A stretch of 64,000 bases of DNA, from positions 12,437,507 to 12,501,506 of the forward strand of contig NC_090180.1 in NCBI RefSeq assembly GCF_024679245.1, given 5' to 3'. This stretch comes from Pseudorasbora parva (taxonomy: Eukaryota > Chordata > Actinopteri > Cypriniformes > Gobionidae). Made by a program: the position numbers and the translations under genes. A model generated the notes under the pieces. The model did not search any database. It had not been told where the DNA came from and worked only from the letters and a program-made list of their open reading frames with translations. Below are positions 21,926 through 35,700 of the stretch, piece by piece (the first letter of the stretch is position 1; every line of letters starts with the position of its first letter).

Positions 21926-24351
21926 ATGAAAAGCAATACTGTAATATTTTCGGCGCTTTTTCTTACCTGGCTTACACTCGTAAACGGATCCCCAGGTAAG
22001 AAATCTGTGTTTTATGGATGTTTATTTTAAAAACTGTTTTAAACGGTTTACCGTACTTATAGTAGCATAGTATTGTACAGTACAGTACACTATATCTGTG
22101 AACTTCAGATATGTCGTTTTGTTGTATCTCAAGGCTGGGATGTAATGGAAATCAGCGTAAGCTGCGTACCTTGTTCTCACAGTTGTCCTCTTTCTCATTT
22201 AGCACCATTGAAGGTGGGCAAGCTTACCAAAGCAACAAATGTGACGTGGTTATCTTACAATTTCAAAACAATCCTATCATGGGGACCTAAACCTGTCAAT
22301 TACACATATACAGTTGAATTCTCAAGGCAAGTACCCAAATATCCTCTTTAAACAGCATGCCTTTGCTTTGGTCTTTCTCTGTATTGTTCATATTGCATTA
22401 TCTTGTGATTTAACATTCAGCAAAAAATATAAATGTGGGCACATGATTGAAACCCTACAGGCATGTGATTCTAACCAACATGTTTTATCTTCTCTTCAGG
22501 GTTGGTAAGGACAAACAGAGAAACCCTCACTGCATCGAAACCACAGAGACGGAGTGCGACCTGACCAATGAATTGGAAAACAAGGGGGTTTATACCGCCG
22601 AAGTGCTCTCAGAGACCTTGCGTGGGATGGTTTCTGACCATGTAGAGCTTCCATACACCAGATCAAAGACCTTCTGCCCTTATAATGACAGTGAGTGTCC
22701 AACCATGCATTCTCAACGAGTTGAAAATTTTACTTCATTCATCAAAACTGATTTTAAAGCGGTTGTATAATAATTTCGATCTGTTCCTATAGCTTTAATC
22801 GGAAGACCTGAGTTCAGCTTGACGATGAGTAAGGACAAGAAGATTGTGCTGATCATACGCGACCCCATCACAGCTAAGCACAAAAATGGCAATTATATGA
22901 CCATCCGTGACATCTTTAAGAAAAATCTCAAGTACCAGATTTCATACAACAAAGCTGGAAGCACGGGAAAAGTAAGTGTCGGCATGTTTACCAACCAAAG
23001 ATGCTATTCAAGATTTCCTGCCTTGCTTTTATTTAAATGCCCTCTGACTTTGCAGTTCTCACGTTGCTTTGTTTTTCCCCAGAAAATTCGTATTGTGGAT
23101 GGGAGCAAAGAAGAATTTAAGCTTGATGAGGGTCAGAGTTACTGCTTCAGCGTGGCGGCATATATCCCTTCCCGTAAAGGAGACAAGATGAACGGAGAGT
23201 GGAGCCTCCCCAAGTGCTCGCCACAGGAGCACAAGACACTGTTTGACGGTAAGTTTTAAGAAGACTTCGCAATTTTGCCTTTTTGCCATTTTACGGGGAT
23301 GTTGCATTCATTTGAGAGACTGGGGAAGGCAACAAAGGCGTATCCAAATATTCTGAATGATTCAAGACTTTTGCTTAAAGTCTTAGTTGTCTAGAATTCC
23401 AGTGTTATGGAAAACAGAAAGGTTGTTAAGCATGGGTCAGCTAGTAGAGGAGGGAGGATGACACACTCTGCCGTTACTCAGAAACTGACCAGGGAATGAC
23501 AGCTGTGCTCAAATGACTCCATCCAGTTGTGTGGGAACCTCTATTACTGCACCTGAAGTTTTATAATTCAAAATTTGTATTAATGTGGATGAAGAATTAA
23601 TAATTCATTAAATGTAATCTTTTTTTTTAAAGTGTTTATCCAAACTCCCAGTAATTCAAGTTTTTCTTTAATCATTTATTTAAAATAATGTGTTTAGTAT
23701 TAAAATAGTATAAGTTTATTTATTAATCCATGATTACTTTCTGTTTTTTACTTTCTGTTAGGATTACTCATTCTTTTTTTTTTATATATAAAATATATTT
23801 ATTATTATTATTAGAAAACATTTTATGAAGTCATTAAATTTTTGTTGAAATGGTAATTTGTTTTTTTGTTTTTTTTTAATCAATTGACCTTTATACAAAC
23901 TAAAACCATTTTTTTTCTTGGACACTAACCTTCTTTGTATAAAGGTTAAATGATAAATAAAAGTATTTTATTCATCATGTAACCTTACAAACTAGCACAG
24001 AACTGTTACATGATCTGGACTTGAGCAATAACTTAAATTCGGTGTCAGGAAGAGTCAGGAAACTCTTCTCCATTACATTCTTCATGATGCATGTGCTCAG
24101 CTCTTTCCCATACTGTTTCATCAAATGCTGTTTTGAAATTGCACACCAACATGACATAGCTAAGCTTTCCATTTAAATGAATGATAAATACAATTCTTCC
24201 TCTTTTCTTTTCCATAGAGTATGGGCTGCCTGTGATTGGAGGAGCAGCACTCATTATACTGGCTTTTGTAATTGCTGTAATCGTTCTGATTGTGGTTTGC
24301 TGTAAACGAGCACAAAGACCAACAACTCTACCCAAGGAAACCGTAGTCTAG
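21926..24351 (+). CDS. f3: coagulation factor III (tissue factor), complete
   Basis: Coding exons are 21926-21995, 22203-22326, 22500-22690, 22793-22971, 23083-23248 and 24218-24351, giving 287 residues. All phases agree. Intron 2 has a GC donor (AAG|GCAAGT). Tissue factor is the cell-surface receptor and cofactor for factor VIIa and starts the extrinsic clotting pathway. Visible parts are a signal peptide (1 to about 21, [19 protein letters not shown]), two fibronectin-III modules (about 25-240), one transmembrane helix (about 247-270) and a short tail with CCKR (271-274) as a likely acylation site. [14 protein letters not shown] matches the vertebrate family strongly. Probable disulfides are Cys76-Cys84 and Cys209-Cys233; Cys124 is an extra extracellular cysteine. 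N-glycosylation sequons occur at Asn36, Asn56 and Asn127. The start is the only ATG before a signal peptide and lies 89 bp after the TATA box. The a/b paralogue is not decided. Confidence 0.96.
22327..22499 (+). other. f3: GC-AG intron of f3
   Basis: Exon 2 must end at 22326 to keep phase 2 into exon 3, so the donor is GCAAGT rather than GTAAGT. The alternative GT at 22331 would shift the frame and destroy the conserved GKDKQ...[10 protein letters not shown] segment. GC-AG introns are a small minority of vertebrate introns and use the U2 spliceosome. The rest of the donor (AAG before, AAGT after) is a strong U1 match, as usual for this class. Confidence 0.85.
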
Positions 24352-24760
24352 AGGAATCCAACATTTCTGCCGATCAAGCCCAGAACGGAACATACAGCTG
24401 GACTGTAAACGTTTTTGCGCTGGGAGGGAACGGTGTGTGTGTTTAGCACACCTGCAGTGCTGCACTGGACTGGTTTCTATGAAACACTAACACTACATGA
24501 TATGTTATACATATCAGAATTTTGCTTTTATTTTTTATGAAGGATTAGTGAATGATTTGAACAGTGTATTATTTTTATTGAATGGCCTTTATTTATAATT
24601 TTCTTCAGAAATACATGGGTATCAGCTGCTGCTGTGTGTTTTATATTTATAAATGTTTTGTATCTAGAAGGAAAATATTTAACGTGCATAAAGTATTTTT
24701 TTAAATGTAAATGATACTTCTTGAAACTTCTAATAAATTATACTTCATTTTATACACTTT
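24352..24760 (+). other. f3: f3 3' untranslated region
   Basis: AT-rich sequence after the TAG at 24349-24351, with an AATAAA at 24732-24737. It contains AU-rich stretches (ATTATTTTTATTG, TTTTATTTATAATTTT). F3 messenger is short-lived in mammals through AU-rich elements, so a similar role is possible but not shown. Confidence 0.6.
24732..24737 (+). terminator. f3: f3 polyadenylation signal AATAAA
   Basis: A perfect hexamer 381 bases after the stop codon, followed by a TTTATTTTTTTT stretch about 25 bases on. Confidence 0.6.
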
Positions 24761-25451
24761 ATTTTTTTTAAAGCGAAACTAAACTTTAGTGCCTTCATTG
24801 ACTTATGTAAAAGGATTTGAAAATCCAAAATGAGGAAGAATGGAGAAGATTGTGCTCTTTTGAAGCAGTGATTCCAAAATAAGTTTGAACAAAAATCCCC
24901 CAATAGCTAATAAAAAAAGATTAAAGTTAAGAATGTGCAACACATTTTTTTTGTTTAAACAAAAATCCCAAATGCCAAGGAACTTTTGCAAAGCGTTGCA
25001 TTCTCGTCTCAGTAGCTCACCCTTGTGGTGAACTAATAAGCATGCAAAAGTCATCCTTTTTCTACTAGTGTTTTATAACTGCTTTGAAATTTCACAAGGA
25101 ATTAATACATTTTCAAAACTCTTAGGACTTATCAACAGATCATCAAATGTCCTAAACATGTCAGCATATTTAAGTGTGTTAGTACTATATAAAATAAATG
25201 TTTCATTCAGATTAACTGATTTATAGAAAGCTCTTACTATCAAACTTTTGATTTGTATCTCTTCTTGTTCAGTCACATTGGTCTATTATTTAATTAAACT
25301 GAACTTTATGGTTAATCAATTAATCATTTAGTAGTGGTACACCTATAGATTTCAGCTATTTATTATATAGACTTTTTTTGCAATATGGATTACCAAACGT
25401 AATGAAGGGATTTATCTTAGATGATAACCACTACGTTCAAAGTGTGTGCAT

Positions 25452-25495
<44 letters not shown>

Positions 25496-26572
25496 CAGAT
25501 TTGTGAACAGAGCAGGATGGAGTACAAGAGAGACTGTATAACACCAGACTGATCAGAGATGCTTCAGAAGAAGGGGGAGACAGATGGAATCAAATACAGC
25601 ATTTTACATGACAGTATGCCGTGTGATACTGTAAAAACATCACCATGAAAGAAACTGCCACATTACTGTATCCCACCCTTATAAAGATCAACTACAGTAT
25701 AGATAAGTCATATGGTACAGCAAGAACATTTTCTGAATTGTCAGTAAACTGTTCTAGCACAGAACCTCACGGCTGTCACACTTCATCATACCTTTTGATA
25801 ACACAGATATGTGTATCATTGTAAGTGTATTATTAACTGAATGAAAGCATGAGATCAAGGTTTGAAATAATTACAAGTTTGATAAGTTTGGAGTTTTGAA
25901 AATATACCTTACTTGTGAAAATAGTACCAAAGCGAATAATAAAATAAAAAGAGTAAAGACTTTGACTTTAAAACAGCAAATACATTTGAATGCAAACAAT
26001 TGTGCGTATGTAAATGTAAAAACCAAAAAAAAGCTTGTATAAAACAATGTGCCATTAAAATTATTTCGATTTTCTTTCCTTTTGAAATAATCACACAGAT
26101 TTCCTTGTATGTTTTTTGTAATTCAGTAAAACATGTCTGTAAGGCACTATGTATGCACATACTATAAATATCCAATAGGGTCTCAAACATACATTATTAG
26201 GCTTCATTATTAAAATAAAATACAATTCAGAATGACTGATCATTACACTTAAATAGTTTCTCTGGTGTTATGGTGAGCTTATTAATGTACTAGTGGCATG
26301 AAACAGTTATGGACAACTCATAATGCATATGAACATCAACAACATACGTCACTACTTCTATATTACAAATGCTTGATTCTTAAAAAGGATATCAAACCCA
26401 GTTTTGTTCCTTACCAAAATCTTTTAAGATAGCCTCTCCCTGAGAGATATTTATCCACAGAGTTACAATCCTTTCCCTCAGACGAAGAAAAGCAGTTATA
26501 TTTAACATCATATAATATAAAGAGTTCAGAACTCCAGAATGATATTGCTTTACATCCATGTTTAGTGCCAAC
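24761..26572. other. tail-to-tail gap between f3 and abcd3
   Basis: No gene is supported. A (GT)n tract followed by (GA)n lies at about 25457-25494. The reverse complement of AATAAA (TTTATT) occurs near 25369-25374 and could end abcd3 transcripts, but other signals are possible. The rest is AT-rich and featureless. Confidence 0.45.
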
Positions 26573-26693
26573 AGGCCTCATTCATGACACGCGCAGAGAA
26601 AATTTCTGCATAAAACCATTCTCGCAGAAATGTTCCCATGCAATAATTTAAGTGTGAAAAACTTTCTGAAGGGTTTGCTCATGAATAAGGCCT
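26573..26693. mobile_element. 121-bp MITE just after the abcd3 stop codon
   Basis: The left end AGGCCTCATTCATGA and the reverse complement of the right end AGGCCTTATTCATGAGC are inverted repeats. The centre is also partly palindromic (TTTCTGC...GCAGAAAT). It lies 13 bases past the abcd3 TAA, so it would be transcribed as part of that 3' untranslated region. The ends resemble the GGCCCTCATTTATCAA ends of the element at 32.5 kb. Confidence 0.65.
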
Positions 26694-26706
26694 ACTGTTG
26701 TTATTA

Positions 26707-29700
26707 TTATGATCCAAACTCCACTGTTTCCTTTGTGATGGGATTAAACTCGTAGTTTCCTCTTCCATCCATCTGCAAGTAATACTGTAAAACAGAGAAA
26801 CAAAGATTTTTAAGACTCCATAGCACATTACTTTTCTAATGAATTCTGTCAACTTCATGATGATTGTACCTCGTGGTGCTTCCATAGTGATTTCCTATGG
26901 GAGACTGTGAACAGTGTGATGCCAACCTAAAGGAGAAAACAGATTATTCCAGCTGAGCTCAGGGAGACAGATGTTCCTGAAGCAAACTCCCACAAGAGCA
27001 ACAAATACATTCCTGAATTCCTCACTTCTGTTCTGACTTAGAAAACGAGCATGGTGAGGTTACTGCTGTTGTTGTCCATCAGCCCACTGTACATAACTCA
27101 CTGTATGCTGCATCTGCACCTAATATGTTTGCATTCATTGTGAATAAGATGATGACATATGACTACCTTCCGACAGTGGCTGTAGATGAAGTCCTCCACA
27201 TCAACGCTTACAGCACTGGTGCACTCATCCAGAATGGCAAACTGGGGCTTGTGGTAGAACAGACGAGCCATCTGTGCAATGCAATAAAGAGTTAAGACAC
27301 ATTAATATCTGTCTCACCCAAAAGAGAGCAATATGTCAGGTTTAATGTCACCATGAAATCAAAATTGACATTTTATTTTTATTTTTATTATAAATGATTT
27401 TTCTTTCAATATTTTTTAAATTAATGCGTCCTTATAATCTTTAAACAAAATAACTCCCCCTCTCTCTTGCAGTGTCATCTCTTCTCTTCTCTGATGATGT
27501 GTTTACTGGCATGGGGGCGGGACAACCTGTCGTTCACATGAGATCGACCAATAGCAAACCACAACCATCCAATCAATTCCTTATGGATGAAATCAAGTCC
27601 CGCCCTACATTTTTTTTATATTCAAGAAGCCATTTCACTCGGATATACGTCACAATAGGGAAGAAAATACTATCACAACTTCAATTTCATGTAGACTTGG
27701 AAAAAATAGTTAATGCAAGGACTGGAGCTTACAGCCATCCTCTGCTTCTCTCCGCCGCTGAGGACATCCATCCAGTCCTGCACACTCTCCCAGCTGCCCT
27801 CTCTGTCCAGGATATGTCCCAGCTGGACATTGTCCAGATATTCTTTCAGTACCTGACCACAATTACACAACATTTAATAACTGTAATACTATAGTTTACT
27901 ATTTAAGAACATTACTTAAAGGAACAATTTGCATATTTTCCTCCATATTTATTCTCGAGACGTTTAGCAGAATCTCTAAATTAATCGTTTCATACAATGA
28001 AAGTGGACTGGCAAGCTAGTCTATATGATTTTTGCACTATATTCCAAGTCTTTCTGAATTCATATGCTAGTGTCCTTTGAGAAGCAAACTTGAAATACAG
28101 CATATATGTCACATGGACAAATTTTATGCCGCTTTTTTTGTTTTGTTTTTGGAGCTTGAAGAGACATGTGGGTGAATAAATAATGACAGAATGTATACTA
28201 TTGTTTTAAAGAATTAGTTCACCCAATAATAAAAAGGATAATTTACTCATTCTAAAGTCATCCTAGGTGGATATGACATTCTTATTTCAGACGAATAAAA
28301 AAAAATGAAGTTATATTTAAAAAATGTCCTGGCTCATCCAAGCTTTATAATGGCAGTGAATGGCCATGTTTTTGTTTTGAAGTCCATAAAAGTGCATCTA
28401 TCCATCATATAATGCTCCACACAGCTCTGACGGGTTAATAAAGGCTTTCTGAAGTGAAGCCATGCGTTTGTGTGAGAAAAATATCCATATTTCAAACTAA
28501 AATAACTTACATACGGCAAACGGCCTACGCAAGTCGACTTGCAAAAGAATAACCCCTGACGCGAGGTATTGACGCAGGATGTAGGAGTATTGCAAGCTTT
28601 GATGCGTCTTGCGGTTCAAACAAGTAGGGTTGGACAACAAAATAAAACACTCTATTGAAATCCTCTGGCATTTCTCTTTAAAAACTCTTGTTTTAGACTT
28701 CTAATTCATGACCGGTGGTTTATTCTGCATTCGTTAATAAGTCATGCTTCAGGTCAGGGGTTACTCTTTTGCCGTAAATCGATGCGTGCGAACGTATGTT
28801 GGAAGCTAGTTATTTTAGTTTATAAAGTTTTAAATATGGATATTTTTCTCACACAAACGCATGGTTTCATTTCAGAAGGCCTTTATTAACCCGTCAGCGC
28901 TGTGTGGAACAGTTATACAATGGATCGATGCACTTTTATGGACTTCAAAAGAGAAAAGGCAATTTACTGCCATTATAAATCTTGGAATAGGAATTACATT
29001 TTTTTTATATAACTCTGATTGTATACATCTAAAAAGAAGAATGTCATATACACTTAGGATGACTTGAGGGTGAATAAATCATGAACTAATTTTTGGGTGT
29101 GCTAACCCTTTAAAAGCATAATTTACCCAAAAATCTATATTTTGTTACAAATTACTTATCTTCATGTCGTTTGGAACCTGTAAGACTTGTGTCAATTTAA
29201 ATAAAAAACAAATGAAGCCTTTTTGATGAAATTAAAATGATATTATGCCAAAACTTTGACACTACAAAAAGTTTATAAAGAGACCATAAAAGCAATCCAA
29301 ATGATTTGAGACATTTTATGCATCCTGAGGAGATTACCGCTTTATATGATGATTAGATTTAATACAAAAACAACGGATCAATGCCCATACCTAGAGCACA
29401 TCAAACAGAGTAAACGGAAGTTTAAATGTACTCGCGTGCAAGCAAGTACATTTGAGCGTATGTTCTTTATGTTTGTGCATTGTAGATCCATGTTTATATG
29501 TTAATTAGAATTAAATTCTGTAAAAGACATCTTGATTTATATGGATTTCTTTTATGTTCTCTTTTCTTTTATGATCTCTTTAAAGCAAAGCTTTGGTAGA
29601 ATGGACTGTCAGTGGAGAGACAGAAATCTTGATTTCATTAAAAAATATATTTATTTGTGTTTTAAAGATTAACAAAAGTCTTATGGGTTTTGAACAACAT

Positions 29701-32700
29701 GAGGGTCATTTTTTTATTTTTGGGTGAACTAACCCTTATCACATAACATCTAATTTTGCCATCCATTTGATTATGAAACTATGATTATGAATTATGAAAT
29801 TATGAAAAATTGCCTTTTGGCTAACTCTGGCATATTGACAAATTAATGTTTATTAATATGCACTGTCCCTGTAAAGAAATACATTAAATAAAATAAAAAA
29901 TGTTTTAAAAACTCACCCGATCAGATGTTCCTTTCTTTTTTTGGTCTTCATGTGTGTCAGGATAAATCACCTGATCTCTAAGGGAACCCAGTGTCATATA
30001 GGGCCTCTGAAGTAAAATACAAACAAATGAACACTGAAAGTATATAGGAGAATATCTTCACACTTGTCATCATGAATATTTTCACACTTGTCATCATGTC
30101 ATCATGAAAGACCTCAGTGTGAAAAGGCCCACCTGAGGAACATAGAAGAGCTTCCCTCTCTCAGGTTTTGTGAGCTGTCCTCCACACAAAGGCCACAGCT
30201 TGGGAAGCAAAGAAAGACAATGCAAGTGAACAACAGCAAAAACTAAGGTTTCTAAGGACACATGTTTATGCTGAAAAACAACTCTGACCTCTCCCAGCAC
30301 CCTGAAGAGGGAACTCTTCCCACAGCCGTTGGGCCCACAGACCAACACATTTGTCCCAGATGACACCTTAATGTAAGGAGGGAAGATGGTAATTACCAAA
30401 ACCAGATCCCAAAACTCTGTTTTACAATCTAAATAAGTTTAGACTAAGAAAATGATGTTATTGATGGAGCTTTAACCTCAAAAGTCAAGTCGCGGATGAG
30501 AATGTCTCCATTGGGCGTCGCTAAAGGTATGTGTTCAAACCTGAGGATGAAGGATACAGCTCAACTTGAAACACTGATGATATGCTGGTCAGACACGACG
30601 TCTACATTTAGCAATCAGGATTACACAAATGCATAAATATAATAATCTATCAGGGCTAAAGTGAGATTTGTTTAGTTTTTACTTAACTTACTTAATAATG
30701 TTGTCTGCAATGATGATTTCACCTCTCCCGGGGATAAGAGAGACTTTCTCAACTGCTGTATCTGTGAAAGAAATCGATCAATAGATAGTTGTATATTGTA
30801 TATGACACACTAAATTTAATACCATTCAAAATTACTATTCATAATATTTTTTTAAGAATTTTTTTTTTTCCAGCAAGGATGCATTCAATTAATTAAAATT
30901 GTGTGACAGTAGAAATTGTGTTTAAATAAGATTTCCGTTTACAATAAATACTGTTCTTTTAAACTTTCTATTGTTCAAAGAATCGTGAAAAGTATTATCA
31001 TGGTTTCCACAAAAATATTAAGCAGAAAAAACTGTATTTTAGAATGATTTCTGAAGGATCATGTGACTCAAGACTGGAGTAATAATGCTAAAAAATTCAG
31101 TTTTATCATCACAGGAATACTTTACATTTTTTAAATATGTCAAAATATATTTTTTTCATTTGTAATAAGAATACACAAGATTACTGTATTTTTTAAAATC
31201 AAATAAATTCAGCATTTTACCGCAAATTACAGACTCCAAACATTTTAACGGTATTATTAGTATATAAATCATAGAGAAATCTCATCACAAATTCATACAA
31301 TGCTTAAAAAAAATAAAACAAAAACATAACAAAATAGTCCAGACCTTTGATTCGCTGTGTTATCATAGTCCGTTCATATCTGCCTGAATTCAGATCCTTA
31401 AGGACATCCTGAATTTCTGTAATTCGTGCAGTGAACCTAATAAAAGGATTCAGATTCCAGATGAACACGCATATACTTAAGCAGACAAAAGACAGAAAGT
31501 AGGTGAGCGCTGGCAAGTGTAGAGATGATGGATGGCATGAGGAACAAGCAAAGAATGATGTACTGGAGGTTGAGCACTCACCCGGACAGTCTGGTCATCT
31601 CTCTGCCTGCCAGGACGATCCTTCCCAGGGCCTGCGCCAAACTTATTAACATCCGCCCACTCTGGTAGTAGTCCTGCAGCGTAAAACAAACACAGAAGAG
31701 CTTCTATCTTCTGTGCAAACATTTATCTAAGGAAATCCGTATTGACCCAATGAAGCAATTTTACAAAGACAATCAAATCTGGAGAGATAATGGTCAGTAA
31801 TTACAAGTGCATACAATTACATGAAGTAGCACATCGCCACCGTGTAGTACAATTGATTCAAACTGGTATTGATATTGCTTTCTGAAAACATAAATACAAT
31901 AAAAGATATCAGTCTTACTAAACAGTCTGTGTTCATTCATACTCACTTCCAGTCGTTCAGAATATGTGCTGTTCAGATGCCGTTGGTTCGTGTGGTCCAG
32001 GAACGGCCGGCTGATAACTAGGTAACCCACCACCATGGCTATGTCTAGAGAATCATCAGAAAACATGTTTCCCATGAAAGATTCTTTACATTTATTCTAT
32101 GATCCTTTCATTCTAGGCCTGTATTAAAAATGCTCAACGTAAGTATAATTTTAATGTCAGCATTGCCATTTGCAGCCCATTTTACTTTCATAATGTGAGT
32201 GCACAATTACCATCGCACACCTGTAGATTATAGGTAGGTGCTTTGGACGAAGGATAACCAGATCCAAAAATCTCAACAAACAAACAAAAGGAAATCCCGC
32301 ACACTATCAATACTTGCAGAAATCAAAAACGTTTTATTAGCAACGTTTCGGTCTCATGACTTTCATCAGGCACCTTCACCTTCATCTGGCACTTTCATAA
32401 TGTGACAAATTTTCAAAAAGTTAGAATGGATCCAGACTTGAATTTGACTTTAATATGACTATTATATACACTATATCAAATGCATTTTGATTGAGGATTA
32501 TAAAGATTTTTTTTTTGAAAATTACTTGCTCACAATGGCCCTCATTTATCAAAAGTGCGTAGACCAAATTTCCAGCGTACACCTTGCGTACACCCAAACC
32601 CACGGTGACTTTGAGATTTATCAATATGGACGTTGGCGTAATCCTACGCCAGCTCAGGAGGTGGTGTACGCACATTTGAGTTAGTGGGAAAATGCGCAGA

Positions 32701-35700
32701 AAAACAATTCATAACACCACAAAACGCACTGGCAAGATATGCTATATGACCCACTGTTAAAACCACAACAACAACATTCAGTGTTTATTTTTGTGCAACA
32801 TGAACGTCAATGTTTAATTTGTGTGACTTTACCAAAGCGTTTGATTTTTAGGCATATGTATTCCTCCAGTCGCGAGCCTGTGCGCTTTATCTGACGTTTC
32901 AGGCCCGACTGGGACTAAAATAATTCAGACTGACAAAATAATAAAAATGACCTTCTTCTTTTAAATAATAATAAAATCAATAAAAAAGACACTCTTCTTC
33001 TAAATAACAAGTGTCATTAAGAATAATAATCATAGGCTAATAATAATAAGAAGAATCTTACAAATTGTCATGTAATTATTAATGTGAATGAATCTTACTC
33101 CACATCACATCATCATCACTGTCGTACACCCCAATACATGCCGTGATACGAAATTAAATGCTAATTTTTTCAAAACGTGCTGTAAAATAATGCAGTGATG
33201 GTAATTTATCATCCAAACTTTAAACTGCTGGAGTGCGCTTCTCAACCTCCACACTATTAACAGTACTCGTTATTTGTGTCCATATTTTGTTTTTGTAGGT
33301 GCCTTTAATCCCACTCTTTAAACTCTCAAAACAATTTCGGGGTTTTTTTCCACTTCCCTGGTGATGGTCTCGATGGGCGCGTCTCAATCATCTCACTAGT
33401 TCAGTAGTCAGAGCACTGATCAGGGAGTCAGCCCATTGACTTATGTCCTAATCAGTGCCCTGAATAGTGGACTAGTGAGATGATTGAGCGCGCCCGATCT
33501 CCACGTCGGAGAAGTTTCGCTTCTTTGCCGTCTTCTGTTTGTCCATGGCGTAAAATGAGGGCGTGGGGGAGGCGGAGACTTGAATATATAGGGGCGTGTT
33601 ATTCTAATGACGATCGTTTTCAGCCGCGGCATTTATCAAGGGCAGGTATTGCGTACACCTGGATTGCAGAGGTACGCACAGCTTCATAAATCAGGCGGTG
33701 AGAGGAGTGTAAGCATAATCTTACGCCAACATATACACCAGTTTCTACGCAAGATTGATAAATGAGGGCCAATATGACCTGAAACAAGCATTAAACAGTA
33801 TAAAAGATACATATCAATGTTGACTTTAAAATGCTTACATTTGGCTATGATGCTGTCCACGACACCCATAGAGAAACGAAAGTGTATGAAGCGATTCAAG
33901 TGGTCCACCTAAAAAAACAAGAACTCTGATTGAAAGATTCACCAACATTGTGTGTGGATTTGATAACGGATGTCAAAACTGGTTTTATTTTCCTCACCAG
34001 TTTCTGAAAGGCCCCATTAATGGTTTGCTTTTCTCTCCTGTTGCCGTTGTAGAACGCGATCTCCTCACTGAAACCACACGCAGAAATTGTGCATTTTTCT
34101 TCATAAAATACCTCAGGAGACAAACAGCCAGACAAAGAGATGGAGTCCTATAGGTACCTGTTAGTGATGAGACGAGAGTTGACATATCTGTACTCCCCCT
34201 CATATTTTTGCTCAGTTATGGTCATTTTGCCAATCGGCCTGCGCAGTCGTGTCAGGATCAGACCGGAGAACAACAGGTAGCTCAGCAGACAAGCAGGGCC
34301 CTACAGAGAAGCAGGAAGATGCTTCAAACACTTTGAGGCGCTGAATTGGCCAGTGAACAGTTAGGTGGAACTCATAACCAAGTAATTAATGACTGTAATT
34401 GAATTACTTTACTTTTATGAAAAAGTAAAGAACAATTCTATATATATAATATTAGTGGTTAAAATGTGTGATTTTAATATTACCTCCCTTTAAATACTAG
34501 GGATAGTAATATTTAATGCAATTTTATATTATTATATTGTTTAGTAATAATTAATGCAATTTTATATTATTTATTTGGAAGAATTGAAAGAGCATGTCTA
34601 TCCTTGTACTGTTTCACTGGTCGGTTCTGATACGGAATTTAGAAAGTAATTAGTAATAAGTAATGTAACAATTTTTGGAGAATCTAATAATCTAATACAC
34701 TGTTGAAGATGTTATTAATAACTTAATTCATTACTTTCTTAGAGTAACTTACCCAACACTGCTGATAAATTATTCAAAACAGGCACTTACAAAAGGACCA
34801 ATGGCTGTGTTCAGTTTGCAGATGTAGATTAATATATCTAGTAGAGGCTGGAGGAAAAAGAAGAAGAAAAAAAAAAGTCTTAAACTGATCGAGCCATCTT
34901 AATATATAGTTCAGAATAGAGCTGGGCGATAAAACGATATCGATAATTCTCACGATATAATTTCGATAAAACGATAACAACAGTTCGATAAATTCTCTTA
35001 TGCACTATGTGTAATGCTTTTGTTTACAGTCAGTGGCTGACAGGCTTGGAGGACCAGAGGGAAGTTGAGCGAGAAAAACGAGAGATAGTGAAGAAAATTC
35101 AGCGCTCACGACCAGTTTGGAGGACACAGATATCGTGGACAAGTTAGTGGTACTCAACTTCGGAGATATTTTGGCTATCCCATCTGACATAAAACAGAGC
35201 GACGTACGTGGACTGCTTATCATAGGTTCACCACACGATCATGATCGTGCTTCTTCGAAGATCTTCCATATAACGTTGAGCCCAATGTAGTGTAGTGGGT
35301 GATTTACAAGCTAACGTTACCAAACTATAATCCCTAAAACATCGGATTTGTACATCGCTATCATAATTGTTTGTCTTTGGTGATGTATAAATGACTCAGC
35401 ATCGCCTGTATGAAAAGAGAAATAATTTCATCCGATGTTTAAAATGAATGAAATAGCCTAGACAGCCCTTACTGGAGTTCCACAATTACTGAACTTTTCT
35501 CTTTCCTGACCATTCGGTGAGATGCGTGTGTGTGTGTGTGTGTGTAAAATGCACGGTGGACCAATCCATTGTGAGGCAAGAGAGGGGGGACTCAAAATGT
35601 TTCTTAACTTAAAATGCATTTTTTTTGCCTTTTTGCATTTTTATGTTTTACTACTTACACAATTAAGTATATATAATGATATTATTGATAGTGCAGAGTA

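Noticed and set aside
27472..27894. 140-codon plus-strand frame
   Set aside because: Antisense to the abcd3 signature-motif exon (27733-27852) plus the adjacent repeat H.
33480..33689. 69-codon frame found in two places (also 62884-63093 on the minus strand)
   Set aside because: It is antisense to the Myb-like start in both Harbinger-like copies; repetition comes from the element, not from a conserved peptide.
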